A stretch of 64,000 nucleotides of DNA from CAZXSK01 sp964642855. Its GTDB lineage: Bacteria > Planctomycetota > Phycisphaerae > SM23-33. The stretch spans positions 14,589-78,588 of the forward strand of contig CAZXSK010000009.1 of the NCBI GenBank assembly GCA_964642855.1. Direction: 5' to 3'. Positions within the stretch are counted from its first letter, which is position 1, and the number at the start of each line of letters is the position of its first letter. The notes under the pieces were generated by a model, which was not told the DNA's origin, did no database searches, and worked only from the letters and a program-made list of their open reading frames with translations. The position numbers were made by a program, and so were the translations under genes. Below are positions 42,641 through 51,162 of the stretch, in pieces.

Positions 42641-44155
42641 ATGCCCGACCGTCGACCGCCGAACCTGCTGTTCATCTACACCGACGAGCAGCGGTTCGAC
42701 ACGCTCGCCTGCTATGGGAACCAGAAGATCCCCATGCCCAATCTGAACCGATTCTCCGAGTCGGCGACCGTGTTCGAGAAGGCCTATGTCACCCAGCCGG
42801 TGTGCACGCCCTCGCGGGGTACCATCCACACCGGCCTGTACCCGCACTCCCACACATGCGTGCAGAACAACATACCGCTGCCCGACAGCGTGCCCTGCCT
42901 GCCCGAGATGCTTGGCGGCGAATACATCTGCGCGCATCACGGCAAGTGGCATCTCGGCAACGAGATCTACGCCCAGCACGGCTTTCCCGAGTGGATGGGG
43001 ACCGAGGACACCTACCACCGGTTCTACTCCAACGATCACGACGAATATGCCGATCGCTCGTCGTACCATCACTGGCTGACCAGCAGGGGGGTCAAGCCCT
43101 GGGAGGTCGATCGCGTCGGCGCCGACGCGGAAGTCGTGCGGAACCGGTTCTTCCGCAACCAGATCCACCAGTTTCCCGAGGAGCACTGCCGACCGACCTA
43201 CCTGGCCGAGACGGCCAGCCATTTCCTGCGCGGGCACATGGACTCGCCCTTCGTGCTCTACGTCAACTTCCTCGAGCCGCACATGCCGTTTCACAGCTGT
43301 CGCGACGATCAGCTCGCTCCCGGAGACGTGGACCTGCCCGTCAACGCGATGGAATCACCAGCCGAGGATACGCCCCTGCGGCTGCAGGTAGCTGCGGAGA
43401 AATATCGCCGCAACGGGTATGGCGACCAGGAACAGCTGGCGAACGAGGCGCAGTGGCGCGATCTCGTCGCCCGCTACTGGGGCATGTGTTCGCTGGTAGA
43501 CACCGCCGTTGGGAAGATTCTCGACACACTGCAACAGACCGGCCTGGACGAGAACACCATCGTCGTGTTCACCAGCGACCACGGCGACATGATGTCCAGC
43601 CACAATCTGCTCGGGAAGGGCGTGATGTACGAGGAGTCGGTGCGCGTGCCGCTGCTGGTACGAACGCCCGGCCAGACCAGCAGCAGCCGGGTCTCCACGC
43701 CCGTAAGCAACGTGGATCTCGTGCCCACGCTGCTGGACCTGATGAACCAGCCCCAGCCCGACCACCTGCAGGGCCGGTCGCTGCGACCGGCGCTGGAAGG
43801 CGACGAATCCGCCTGCCGGCGCGACGTGTTCGTCGAGTGGAACAAGGACACCGATCCCGACGAAGTCCGCGTTCCCGACTTCGCCGAGCAGTTCGGCCCG
43901 AAGGACCGCTGCGCCGCCTCCATGGTCGCCGATGTGCGGTCGATAATCTCCCCGGACGGCTGGAAGCTGAACGTCTCCACCGCCGGCGAGCATGAACTGT
44001 ACGACCTGAACTCCGATCCGCACGAGCGGACGAACCGGATTGCGGACCCGGGTCAGGCGGATCGCGTGGGCGAGATGTTCGCGCGGATCCGCAACTGGCA
44101 GGAGCAGACCGACGACAAGCTGGACCTGCCCGACCCCTCACAACAGGTGAAATAG
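42641..44155 (+). CDS. Sulfatase (formylglycine-type)
   Basis: The product has 504 residues. It has the sulfatase N-terminal NLLFIYTDEQRFDTLACYGN and the modification site CTPSRG with the key cysteine at residue 55 to be converted to formylglycine. The HHGKWHLGN and FTSDHGDMMSSH motifs carry further metal and sulfate ligands. No signal peptide is visible, so it is cytoplasmic unless exported by another route. It removes sulfate esters, probably from a polysaccharide or its oligosaccharides. It is 3 bases ahead of the GH28 gene, one operon. No formylglycine-generating enzyme (anSME) is in the window. AAAGGA lies upstream of the ATG. Confidence 0.93.
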   Translation: MPDRRPPNLLFIYTDEQRFDTLACYGNQKIPMPNLNRFSESATVFEKAYVTQPVCTPSRGTIHTGLYPHSHTCVQNNIPLPDSVPCLPEMLGGEYICAHHGKWHLGNEIYAQHGFPEWMGTEDTYHRFYSNDHDEYADRSSYHHWLTSRGVKPWEVDRVGADAEVVRNRFFRNQIHQFPEEHCRPTYLAETASHFLRGHMDSPFVLYVNFLEPHMPFHSCRDDQLAPGDVDLPVNAMESPAEDTPLRLQVAAEKYRRNGYGDQEQLANEAQWRDLVARYWGMCSLVDTAVGKILDTLQQTGLDENTIVVFTSDHGDMMSSHNLLGKGVMYEESVRVPLLVRTPGQTSSSRVSTPVSNVDLVPTLLDLMNQPQPDHLQGRSLRPALEGDESACRRDVFVEWNKDTDPDEVRVPDFAEQFGPKDRCAASMVADVRSIISPDGWKLNVSTAGEHELYDLNSDPHERTNRIADPGQADRVGEMFARIRNWQEQTDDKLDLPDPSQQVK

Positions 44156-44158
44156 CCG

Positions 44159-45646
44159 ATGAATGTGTTCAACGTACTGGAGTACGGTGCCGTCGGCGAC
44201 GGCGAAACCCTCAATACCCGTCCGATCCAGAAGGCGATTGACGCAGCCGCGGTTGAGGGCGGCACGGTGGTGGTTCCTCCGGGAACCTTCCTGACGGGTA
44301 CGATCGAACTCCGCAGCCACGTGACGCTGGAACTCTCCCAGGGCGCGACCGTATTGGGGTCTCCGAACCTGGACGACTACACCGCCCACAGTTGGGGCCA
44401 CCACGACGACCGCACGCCGTATCACCTGGTCTTCGCCGAGGACGCCCACCACGTGACGATTACCGGCGAGGGGGAGATCAACGGCAACGGCGGGCATTTT
44501 CAGGAGCCCGACCGCGAGCACGACTGGGCGTTCTATCGCGAGATCCCCATGAGGCCCACGCCGATGGTGGAGATCTCACGGTGCACGGACGTGCGGGTGG
44601 AGAAGGTTCGTCTGCGGGATCCGGGCGGCTGGACGTTGCACCTGCACGACTGCGACCGGGCATTCATCCACGCCGTCACAATCGACAACTCGATGTTCTG
44701 GCCCAACAGCGACGGCATCGACCTGACGGGCTGTCACGACACGATGGTCAGCGATTGCCTCATTCGCACCGGGGATGATGCGATCGCGCTGAAGACCACC
44801 ATTGACAGCCGAAGCTGCGAGCACATCACCGTGACCAACTGCGTGCTGGAGACGTCGTGCGCTGCCCTGCGGCTGGGATTTGAATCTGACCAGGACTTCC
44901 GCAACTGCAGCTTCAGCAACATCACGATCAAGAACTGCTCGCGGGCGATCGACCTGGTGACGTTCGCCGGGGGAGATATCGAGTACTGCAGCTTCACGAA
45001 CATCGTCGGGCGGTGCATGAGCGGCTGGCCGCTGGACCGACCCATCGAGATCTATTCGTCGATCACCACCACGCCCTACAAGTGCCGCATTCCGGAGCAT
45101 CCAAACTGTGGCAGGGAGTACCCGGACAGATCGGCCGGGAAGATCCGCGGGATCACCGTCACGAACCTGGATCTCGAAACGTGCGGGCGGATCATGATGG
45201 CCGCTGGAAGTGGGGGCCAGGTCAGCGATATTTCTCTCGACCACATCCGGCTTCGCTATCCGATGATCGAGGATCCTCATCCGCTTGGGCTCCGGGCGGG
45301 GTCGAAGACCTTCTACAGGGAGTTCGACGACCTGCGAAACGCTCGCTATGCCATGGTGGCTGAGAACATCAGCGACCTGCGCGTGGCCGACTACCGCGTG
45401 CACTGGCCTGCGTATCCCGTGGACCCGGGGCGCGTGGAGTTGCTTCGGTCGGACAACCGCAATGCCAACCCGGAGTACTTCGGCGACCTGGACAAGGTGA
45501 TCTCGGGCGAGTCCGCCCCTGCGTTCGGCGCTCTCTGGGCCCGCAATGTCACGGGCAGGGCGGACATCCGCGGCCTGACGGGATCGGTCGAAGACGCCGA
45601 GCCGGTCGACGTCGAGGGCGGCGATCTGCAGATCGTCGAGGCATGA
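44159..45646 (+). CDS. GH28-like (polygalacturonase-type) parallel-beta-helix protein
   Basis: The product has 495 residues. The N-terminal VLEYGAVGDGETLNTRPIQKAIDAAA is the usual GH28/pectate-helix start. Active-site strands are NSDGIDLTG with aspartate 185 and GDDAIALK with aspartates 206-207. The GHG and RIK motifs of classic polygalacturonases are changed, here CEH and RLGFES, so it is a divergent member. No signal peptide is seen, which suggests action on imported oligosaccharides. Its operon with a sulfatase and the opposing lyase-like gene point to sulfated or uronic-acid-rich substrate. Terminator follows at 45648. The true glycosidic linkage is not known. Confidence 0.83.
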   Translation: MNVFNVLEYGAVGDGETLNTRPIQKAIDAAAVEGGTVVVPPGTFLTGTIELRSHVTLELSQGATVLGSPNLDDYTAHSWGHHDDRTPYHLVFAEDAHHVTITGEGEINGNGGHFQEPDREHDWAFYREIPMRPTPMVEISRCTDVRVEKVRLRDPGGWTLHLHDCDRAFIHAVTIDNSMFWPNSDGIDLTGCHDTMVSDCLIRTGDDAIALKTTIDSRSCEHITVTNCVLETSCAALRLGFESDQDFRNCSFSNITIKNCSRAIDLVTFAGGDIEYCSFTNIVGRCMSGWPLDRPIEIYSSITTTPYKCRIPEHPNCGREYPDRSAGKIRGITVTNLDLETCGRIMMAAGSGGQVSDISLDHIRLRYPMIEDPHPLGLRAGSKTFYREFDDLRNARYAMVAENISDLRVADYRVHWPAYPVDPGRVELLRSDNRNANPEYFGDLDKVISGESAPAFGALWARNVTGRADIRGLTGSVEDAEPVDVEGGDLQIVEA

Positions 45647-45647
45647 G

Positions 45648-45670
45648 AAAGCCCCTCGGAGCGGGCTTTT
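45648..45670 (+). terminator. Terminator after the GH28 gene
   Basis: Stem AAAGCCC (45648-45654) with GGGCTTT (45663-45669), 8-nt loop, TTTT end. Confidence 0.75.
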
Positions 45671-45707
45671 GTCATCTGTGGAACGCGATCACCAACGCCC
45701 ACGAACG

Positions 45708-46199
45708 TCAGCCTGCCTGCCTCGGAACATGGCGGCGAGACAAAGGCTGTTTGCCAACGTATCCAGGGCCGGAGATAAGCAGACGGTCCCCCTTGGCGTC
45801 GTACTCGATGATGCTGTCGCACCCAAGCCAGTAGGGTTGGTCTTGCGGGGAATCCAGCAGAAGATGAACGTGCCCCCCATCGCCCAGACTCAACTTCCAC
45901 CGGCCGATCTCGGTCGGTGATACGTAATCGGACTCGATATCTTTGTGGTATTCGCCCGTGGCAAGGAAACGATACACGACCTCCTCGGCCATTGGCCCGT
46001 CCCCAAGCGTTTTGACCCAGGCCTCCTGGGTTATGACCTCTCTGAGATGCTCCAGGCGTTGGCGATGGGCAGGTTGATGGACCGATGTACCTGGGCGATT
46101 GGGTGACGTCAAGCGGTGTCCGCAACCCCCCGGGAGGCAGAGTGCAATGACGCTTGCGGTGAGCAGGGCGACGGTTGTACTTGATCTGCAGCCGTTCAT
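45708..46199 (-). CDS. Small predicted lipoprotein, unknown
   Basis: The product has 163 residues from the ATG at 46199. A hydrophobic signal TVALLTASVIALCLPGGC ends in a plausible lipobox. The mature part is charged and has no recognised domain; VYRFLATGEYHKDIESDYVSPTEIGRWKLSLGDGGHVHLLLDS suggests beta strands. A TTG two codons earlier is a possible start. No ribosome-binding site is evident, which lowers confidence. It is convergent with the GH28 gene. Confidence 0.5.
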   Translation of the reverse strand: MNGCRSSTTVALLTASVIALCLPGGCGHRLTSPNRPGTSVHQPAHRQRLEHLREVITQEAWVKTLGDGPMAEEVVYRFLATGEYHKDIESDYVSPTEIGRWKLSLGDGGHVHLLLDSPQDQPYWLGCDSIIEYDAKGDRLLISGPGYVGKQPLSRRHVPRQAG

Positions 46200-46462
46200 G
46201 ACCAATACGACGCGTCAGATTGGGCGCGAGTTCCCATCGTAACAGAATCCAGAGGATGTCTACTCTGGGTGGCGGCGAGACAAAGCTCTTGCCGGGAGGG
46301 ATGGCCGTCGACACAGCCAACCGGCGGAGAACTGAGCAGGTAGCGCCCTTCGGGCTCAGGAGACCCTAGGAGAGCGGCGGAGGGTAGGGCTTGCAGGGGC
46401 GTTGGCACCGGGCGTCAGCACCTTTGCTATCCTTTCCAATCACTACTGCTTTCCTGCTCTGT
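46200..46462. other. Short intergenic stretch without a supported gene
   Basis: Only short open frames without signals are present. One 15-bp phrase (GGCGGCGAGACAAAG) at 46271-46285 is repeated at 45731-45745, probably by chance. No promoter was convincing. Confidence 0.4.
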
Positions 46463-46492
46463 TGAAAAAAGCCCCTTTCCAGGGGCTTTTCC
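46463..46492. terminator. Terminator for tRNA-Ala, usable both ways
   Basis: A perfect 9-bp stem AAAAGCCCC (46467-46475) with GGGGCTTTT (46482-46490) around a 6-nt loop. On the minus strand it is followed by six T, just after the tRNA 3' end. Confidence 0.85.
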
Positions 46493-46494
46493 AA

Positions 46495-46567
46495 TGGAGC
46501 CGAGGGGATTCGAACCCCTGACCTCTTGAGTGCGATTCAAGCGCTCTCCCATCTGAGCTACGGCCCC
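46495..46567 (-). tRNA. tRNA-Ala (anticodon CGC)
   Basis: 73 nt. Acceptor stem GGGGCCG with CGGCTCC plus discriminator A, D stem GCTC/GAGC, anticodon stem CTTGA/TCAAG with loop ATCGCAC (CGC), T stem AGGGG/CCCCT with loop TTCGAAT. The 3' CCA is not encoded and must be added after transcription. CGC reads GCG codons, which fit a high-GC genome. Confidence 0.97.
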
Positions 46568-46581
46568 GTGGGGAATTGCGT

Positions 46582-46610
46582 AGTATATCGACGGTCTCTG
46601 CGGGTGGGAA
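46582..46610 (-). promoter_or_regulatory. Promoter for tRNA-Ala
   Basis: On the minus strand TTCCCA (46610-46605), a 17-bp spacer and TATACT (46587-46582), about 8 bases of leader before the tRNA. Same -10 as the candidate small RNA at 24849. Confidence 0.55.
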
Positions 46611-46664
46611 GGGGGAATTTCCCCGCAGGCGCAAAAGCCAGCCCAACCCGCTGTCGGAGGGCGT

Positions 46665-47720
46665 TTACAGTTCCGGGCCCGTGACCGGATCGGAGTATTT
46701 CTCGAAGAGCTTCTGCAGCCGGGGCTGGGTGTTGTCCAACTCCAGCGACCGCTGCCATGCGTCCAGCGCCTTGTCCTTGAGTTCCTTGCGCGACTGGTCG
46801 TGGAGGTACATGCTCATGTACGCCACGCCGATGCCCCGGTACGCCGGGGCGCTGTCGCGGTTGATCTCGATGGCGCGGTTGTAGGCTTCGAGGCTCTTCT
46901 CGTACTCCCGCAAGTAGAACTGGCAGAGGCCTTTGAGCTCCCAGGGAGACGAATCCTCCGGGGCGAGACTGGCCGCTTTCTCGAAGTGCTCGATCGCGAT
47001 CTCGAAGGAACGCTTCGTGCCCTGTCTCATGCATGTCGAGCCGAGGTTGAGATAAAGCTCCGGCTGGGTGTTGTCCAGCTCCAGCGATCTCTTGTAAGCG
47101 TTCAGGGCCTTGTAGAGCTTGTTCTGACTGTCGTAGATCGTGCCGAGGTTGCTGTACGCCTCGGCCGACTTCGGTTGGACCTCGATCGCCTGCTTGCAGT
47201 AGAACTCCGCCTGGGCGTACTTGCCCATCTGGAAGTAGCACGCGCTGATGTTCAAGTTGGCGTCGTAGTCATCCGGCTCGAGGGTCAGTGCCCGCAGATA
47301 GATCGCCACGGCGTCGGAGAGGTACTTTTTGGCTTTCTCGAATGCCCCGGCCGCTTCGGCGAGTCGCTGGTACATCACGCCGAGGTTGTAGTGAGGCCGG
47401 AACGCGTACGGATTGACCTCGCAGGCCTTCTCGTAGCTTCGGGCGGCGAGTTTGTTGCTGCCCCGACGGCGGTGGATGTCACCCATTGCTTCGTGGGCGA
47501 CCGATAGGGTGTCATCGGCCTGCACTGCGCGGTTGAGCTCTACCAACGCCTTGCCCAGTTCGCCGCGCTCGCGGTGCAATTGGCCTTGGACGTAGTGCTC
47601 GATGGCTATATCGGTATCGCTCGGCGTCGCAGGCAGGTTGCACCCGCCCACGCCGAGCGCCACGCAACCGACGCAGATTACCACGGTCGTGAGCCAGGTT
47701 GCCTGTCTTTGATAGGACAT
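46665..47720 (-). CDS. TPR lipoprotein
   Basis: The product has 351 residues from the ATG at 47720. The signal ends GVGGC, cysteine about 27, so it is likely a lipoprotein. It holds about eight TPR units with typical phrases such as VQPKSAEAYSNLGTIYDSQNKLYKALNAYKRSLELDN. The phrase KRSLELDNTQPELYLNL is nearly repeated at the C-terminal end (QRSLELDNTQPRLQKLF), showing internal duplication. Such proteins scaffold envelope complexes such as type IV pilus or outer-membrane assembly. The partner is unknown. A promoter lies at 47758-47786. It is divergent from rnpA. Confidence 0.82.
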   Translation of the reverse strand: MSYQRQATWLTTVVICVGCVALGVGGCNLPATPSDTDIAIEHYVQGQLHRERGELGKALVELNRAVQADDTLSVAHEAMGDIHRRRGSNKLAARSYEKACEVNPYAFRPHYNLGVMYQRLAEAAGAFEKAKKYLSDAVAIYLRALTLEPDDYDANLNISACYFQMGKYAQAEFYCKQAIEVQPKSAEAYSNLGTIYDSQNKLYKALNAYKRSLELDNTQPELYLNLGSTCMRQGTKRSFEIAIEHFEKAASLAPEDSSPWELKGLCQFYLREYEKSLEAYNRAIEINRDSAPAYRGIGVAYMSMYLHDQSRKELKDKALDAWQRSLELDNTQPRLQKLFEKYSDPVTGPEL

Positions 47721-47739
47721 GAACTTCTCTCTCTCGGGC

Positions 47740-47767
47740 TTGTCAAAGTCCAGCACGTATGTAACTA
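47740..47767 (+). promoter_or_regulatory. Possible promoter for rnpA-yidD
   Basis: TTGTCA (47740-47745), a 16-bp spacer and TAACTA (47762-47767). It overlaps the opposing TPR promoter, so the two may compete. Confidence 0.45.
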
Positions 47768-47786
47768 TCGGACGGACACGCGTCAA
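47758..47786 (-). promoter_or_regulatory. Promoter for the TPR lipoprotein gene
   Basis: On the minus strand TTGACG (47786-47781), a 17-bp spacer and TACATA (47763-47758). The leader is about 30 nt. Confidence 0.5.
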
Positions 47787-47857
47787 GACATTGCGATTTT
47801 GCCCGCTCCAGAAGCAGAGTTGCCCGCCGGGCCGATGCAGAACGTACGTGTCGAACC

Positions 47858-48232
47858 ATGAAGAAGTTTCCATTTTCCAGCTGGTACCGCCTGCGGAAGC
47901 CCGGCGAGATCGCCCGGGTTTTCGAGGCCGGCAGCCGTACCAACGACGCGCGCATCACGCTACAGGCCATGCCGCGCGAAGCGCCCGGCCCCTCGCGCTG
48001 CGCCGTTGCGGTCGGTAGACGTCACGGCCAGGCCGTCGTGCGGAACCGCCTCAAGCGAATCTGTCGCGAGGCGTTCCGGCTGACAAGACCGGTTCTCCCC
48101 GAGCCGTGGGATTACGTGATCATTCCCCGGCGCGGACGCACGCTTACCGTCGAGGGCGTCGGAGAATCTCTGCGAGTGCTCGCTGGCCGGCTTGCCGGCC
48201 AGAAGAATGATTCGCAAGGATCGGAGTCATGA
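47858..48232 (+). CDS. rnpA: Ribonuclease P protein component
   Basis: The product has 124 residues. The diagnostic RNR stretch [24 protein letters not shown] is at about residues 50-73, followed by YVIIPRRG. It binds RNase P RNA and helps tRNA 5' processing. The usual upstream rpmH is absent and is instead at 5210. The next gene yidD starts inside its stop (ATGA overlap). A ribosome-binding site is not clear. The RNase P RNA gene was not seen in the window. Confidence 0.93.
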   Translation: MKKFPFSSWYRLRKPGEIARVFEAGSRTNDARITLQAMPREAPGPSRCAVAVGRRHGQAVVRNRLKRICREAFRLTRPVLPEPWDYVIIPRRGRTLTVEGVGESLRVLAGRLAGQKNDSQGSES

Positions 48233-48558
48233 CCGGTTCGGACGACATGCCGGGCCCCGGCGAGACCCGCACCGCCCTGGGTCGCCTGGCCGGGACGGTC
48301 TTGTCGCTTCCCGCCCGCACGCTGATCGTTTTGGCGAGGATCTACCAGATGACGCTCTCGCCCCTGGTTGGGCGCCAGTGCAGGTATCTGCCCACTTGCA
48401 GCAACTACTTCATCGAAGCCGTGGACCGGTGGGGCGCCATCCGCGGCGGGCTGCTGGGCGTCTGGCGGATCCTGCGATGCCATCCCTTCGCCAGGGGAGG
48501 CTACGACCCCGTGCCCGGGAACAGGCAACCCCGGGACGGGCGGGAGAATTGCGGCTAG
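48229..48558 (+). CDS. yidD: Membrane protein insertion efficiency factor
   Basis: The product has 109 residues. The family core is [38 protein letters not shown] with conserved cysteines, then [18 protein letters not shown]. It attaches to the inner face of the cytoplasmic membrane and aids YidC. The N-terminal 20 residues are longer than usual; an in-frame ATG later (YQMTL) would cut the conserved helix, so the start at 48229 stands, overlapping the rnpA stop. yidC does not follow. Its TAG stop shares CTAG with the convergent WG-repeat gene. Confidence 0.92.
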   Translation: MTGSDDMPGPGETRTALGRLAGTVLSLPARTLIVLARIYQMTLSPLVGRQCRYLPTCSNYFIEAVDRWGAIRGGLLGVWRILRCHPFARGGYDPVPGNRQPRDGRENCG

Positions 48559-49775
48559 TTGTCGGGGAAGTCGGGGTCCTTCCAGACGTACTCGCCCTTG
48601 GGGTTCACGTACGCCCACCGGCCGTCGATCTCCACCCGCATCAGGCCGGAGCGCATGTTCCCAGTGATATCCCACGTGGGCTTGACGATCCACTCGCCCT
48701 TGCGGTCGATCAGCCCCCACTTGCCGGATCGGCCGGCGGGAGCAACCCCGTGGTGGAAGCTACCCGCGTTGTCGAAAGCAGGCGCGATAACCCACTTGCC
48801 GGACCTGTCGATGTACCCCCAGCCGCGGTCGGTTTCCACAGCGGCCAGGCCGTTCTTGAACCAGTACGCGCCTTGGTACTTCGCCTCGATTGCGAGCCTG
48901 CCGTTGGGATCGATGTAGCCGTAGCGCAGCTCGTTCTGATCGGTCGTCCTGCCCACAACGGCCAGTCCCTGGGAAAAGCTGTAGGCCTGATCCCACTTGA
49001 GGGCAATCGCCAGCTCGCCTTGCGTGTTGATGTATCCCCATTTGCTCCCGTCGCTCACGGCCGCCAGCCCCTGGGTGAAGCAGTAACAGTCGTCGAATAC
49101 GGGCTTGACGATCCACTTCAGCGAATTGGCGTCGGCACGGATGAATCCCCACTTCTCGTCCTGTTTGACCGGCACCGCGCCGCAACTCGCCCAGCCGACG
49201 TGATCGAACCGCGGGGACACCACCAGCGACCCGTTGGGGTCGACCAGGCCCCACTTGCCGTCGATGGACACGCCGATTCGCGCGTTGCTGTATCTCGACA
49301 GCCGGACCGCATCGAAGACCGGCTCGACGACCCACCTGCCGTTGGGGTCGATGACCCCGAAGCCGGATTTCTCGCCGACGGCAGCACGGGCGGCGCGGAA
49401 CTCCTCGCATACCCGGTCGCTGGTGAGCGTTGAGGTGACCGTGCCTTTTCGATCGATGTAGCCATACAATACGGGACTCTCCACCTTCTTGCCGTTGGCA
49501 TCGAAGTACGAGGGTCTCTGGGTGCGGACAAGGAACCGATTACGCCAGGCCATGCAATTCGGGTCGGGCATGAGCTTCGTCGGCCCCTTGGCGAGGACCA
49601 GGCCAAGAGACTCCGGGGAGTTCGGATCGCTGGCGTCGTCGCTGTCCGCTACGACGGCCGGCTCGATGTTGACCGAGTCGGCGGATTGGGCGTGCGCCCG
49701 GCAGATCACGACACAGGACAGCGCAACAAGAAGCACAACTACCGGCCGGCGGCCCTTACGGCTACGTCTGCACAT
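48555..49775 (-). CDS. Exported WG-repeat protein
   Basis: The product has 406 residues. The ATG at 49775 is preceded by GAGG at 8 bases and gives a signal peptide ([20 protein letters not shown]). An in-frame ATG at 49805 has no ribosome-binding site. About nine WG repeats of roughly 38-45 residues carry the motif K/R-W-G-x-I/V-D-x-x-G-x-x-x-I/V-x-P-x-F/W, such as [18 protein letters not shown]. They form beta-rich repeats on the periplasmic side. Role unknown. It overlaps the glycosyltransferase gene by 14 bases, so both probably form one unit on the minus strand. Confidence 0.85.
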   Translation of the reverse strand: MCRRSRKGRRPVVVLLVALSCVVICRAHAQSADSVNIEPAVVADSDDASDPNSPESLGLVLAKGPTKLMPDPNCMAWRNRFLVRTQRPSYFDANGKKVESPVLYGYIDRKGTVTSTLTSDRVCEEFRAARAAVGEKSGFGVIDPNGRWVVEPVFDAVRLSRYSNARIGVSIDGKWGLVDPNGSLVVSPRFDHVGWASCGAVPVKQDEKWGFIRADANSLKWIVKPVFDDCYCFTQGLAAVSDGSKWGYINTQGELAIALKWDQAYSFSQGLAVVGRTTDQNELRYGYIDPNGRLAIEAKYQGAYWFKNGLAAVETDRGWGYIDRSGKWVIAPAFDNAGSFHHGVAPAGRSGKWGLIDRKGEWIVKPTWDITGNMRSGLMRVEIDGRWAYVNPKGEYVWKDPDFPDN

Positions 49776-50910
49776 CCAGGATTCCTCTCCGTTCGCGGAA
49801 TTCATCCCAACTGCTGAGTACGATCTTCTCGAATCGCTTCCGCCACCGCGCGGAGCTGAACTGCTCGGCGTGGCTGCGCAACTGTTGGACGTTCAACGAG
49901 CCGAGGATGTTCTCCAGTTGCTCCACGCCCTGGCGGATCGACGACTCGTCGGGCTGGGCGAACAGCACGCCGGTTTCGCCGTGGATCACCGTTTCCCGCG
50001 CTCCGCCCTTGGCCAGGGCGACCACGGGCGTTCCGCAGGCCATCGCCTCCAGGGGCACCAGGCCGAAGTCTTCCTCCGCGGCGAACACCAACCCGCGGGC
50101 CCGCTGCATGCAATCCACGACGGCCTCGTCGTCGACGGCCCCGAGGAGTTCGATGTTCCCCGCTCCGCGTGCCATCCGGCGGATGCGGGGCATCTCCGGG
50201 CCGTCGCCGATGACAACGAGCCGGCGGCCGGGCATATCCGTAAACGCGCGCACCAGGAGGTCCGTCCGCTTGTAGGGCACCATCCGCGAGACGGCGAGGT
50301 AGAAGCCCTCCTTCGATCCGCCGGGGCGAAAGTGGTCGATGTCGATCGGGGAGTTCAGCACCGTCGATTCGCGGCGGTACGCCTTGCGGATGCGACCGGC
50401 GACGAACCGGCTGATCGCGATGAACCGGTCCACGCCATTTGCGCTGCGGGCGTCCCAGTTGCGCATCCGGTGCAGAAGCCACCGAACGACGAGGCTTCGC
50501 AGGCCGCGGTCGAGGCCCGCACCGGAGAGGTACTGGTGCTGGAGGTCCCACGCGTAGCGGATCGGCGAGTGACAGAGGCAGACGTGCAGCTGGTCCGGGC
50601 CGGTAATCACACCCTTGGCCACCGCGTGGTTGTTGGAGATCACCAGGTCGTAGGCGGACACGTCGAGCTGTTCGATCGCCAGGGGCATCAGCGGGAGGTA
50701 GCTTCGATATTTCGATCGGGCCCGGGGGAGCTTCTGGATCAGCGTGGTCTGCGCCCGCCTGCCTCCCAGCTGCTCGCGTCGTGTGCGGTCGTCCAGAAAG
50801 TCGACGACCGCGAAGAGGTCTGCTTCCGGGAAGACCCGGAGCATCTGCGCGAGCACTTTCTCGGAGCCCGCGAACGTGGTCAGCCACTCATGGACAATCG
50901 CGATACGCAT
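49762..50910 (-). CDS. Glycosyltransferase family 4
   Basis: The product has 382 residues of the GT-B fold. The N-terminal MRIAIVHEWLTTFAGSEKVL, the middle SAISRFVAGRIRKAYRR-like segment and the C-terminal donor-binding VFAAEEDFGLVPLEAMACGTPVVALAKGG with the EX7E motif (EDFGLVPLE) mark a retaining GT4. It transfers a sugar from a nucleotide donor to a glycan or lipid at the cytoplasmic membrane face, for LPS, exopolysaccharide or glycolipid. The next gene downstream codes a WG-repeat exported protein. Promoter with an embedded palindrome lies at 50954-50983. Confidence 0.88.
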   Translation of the reverse strand: MRIAIVHEWLTTFAGSEKVLAQMLRVFPEADLFAVVDFLDDRTRREQLGGRRAQTTLIQKLPRARSKYRSYLPLMPLAIEQLDVSAYDLVISNNHAVAKGVITGPDQLHVCLCHSPIRYAWDLQHQYLSGAGLDRGLRSLVVRWLLHRMRNWDARSANGVDRFIAISRFVAGRIRKAYRRESTVLNSPIDIDHFRPGGSKEGFYLAVSRMVPYKRTDLLVRAFTDMPGRRLVVIGDGPEMPRIRRMARGAGNIELLGAVDDEAVVDCMQRARGLVFAAEEDFGLVPLEAMACGTPVVALAKGGARETVIHGETGVLFAQPDESSIRQGVEQLENILGSLNVQQLRSHAEQFSSARWRKRFEKIVLSSWDEFRERRGILDVQT

Positions 50911-50953
50911 GGAAGGGCAGGTCCTTTTCGGCCGAGGGTATGAAGATCCGGTG

Positions 50954-50983
50954 AGGGTAGAACCACGGGCCCGTGAAAGTCAA
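50954..50983 (-). promoter_or_regulatory. Promoter with palindromic spacer for the glycosyltransferase
   Basis: On the minus strand TTGACT (50983-50978), an 18-bp spacer and TACCCT (50959-50954). The spacer contains a perfect palindrome CACGGGCCCGTG at 50964-50975, a good operator candidate. Confidence 0.45.
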
Positions 50984-51013
50984 GATCGCATCGCCACAAC
51001 GCTTACGATAGCA

Positions 51014-51042
51014 TTGACGGGAAGCGGTGGACTTTCTATTCT
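51014..51042 (+). promoter_or_regulatory. Sigma-70-like promoter for rpsA
   Basis: TTGACG (51014-51019), a 17-bp spacer and TATTCT (51037-51042). It is one of the best in the window and fits a highly expressed ribosomal gene. The leader is about 114 nt, room for autogenous control. Confidence 0.65.
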
Positions 51043-51162
51043 GAACGTCCCTTTGTCCGGCTCGATGTCCGGGCCGGTCGGGATTCGCGGGGTGGTCGCA
51101 GGTCGCTGCCAGCCCGTTCGCTGTCGATGGTTTCGTACGCCTCAGCCGCAAGGAAATGCCCG

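Noticed and set aside
45731..46285. 15-bp direct repeat GGCGGCGAGACAAAG (45731-45745 and 46271-46285)
   Set aside because: It has no flanking structure, terminal repeats or target duplications, and the two copies are read in different frames.
46196..46408. Small minus-strand open frame of 70 codons
   Set aside because: It has no start signal or family resemblance, and overlaps the start of the small lipoprotein gene.
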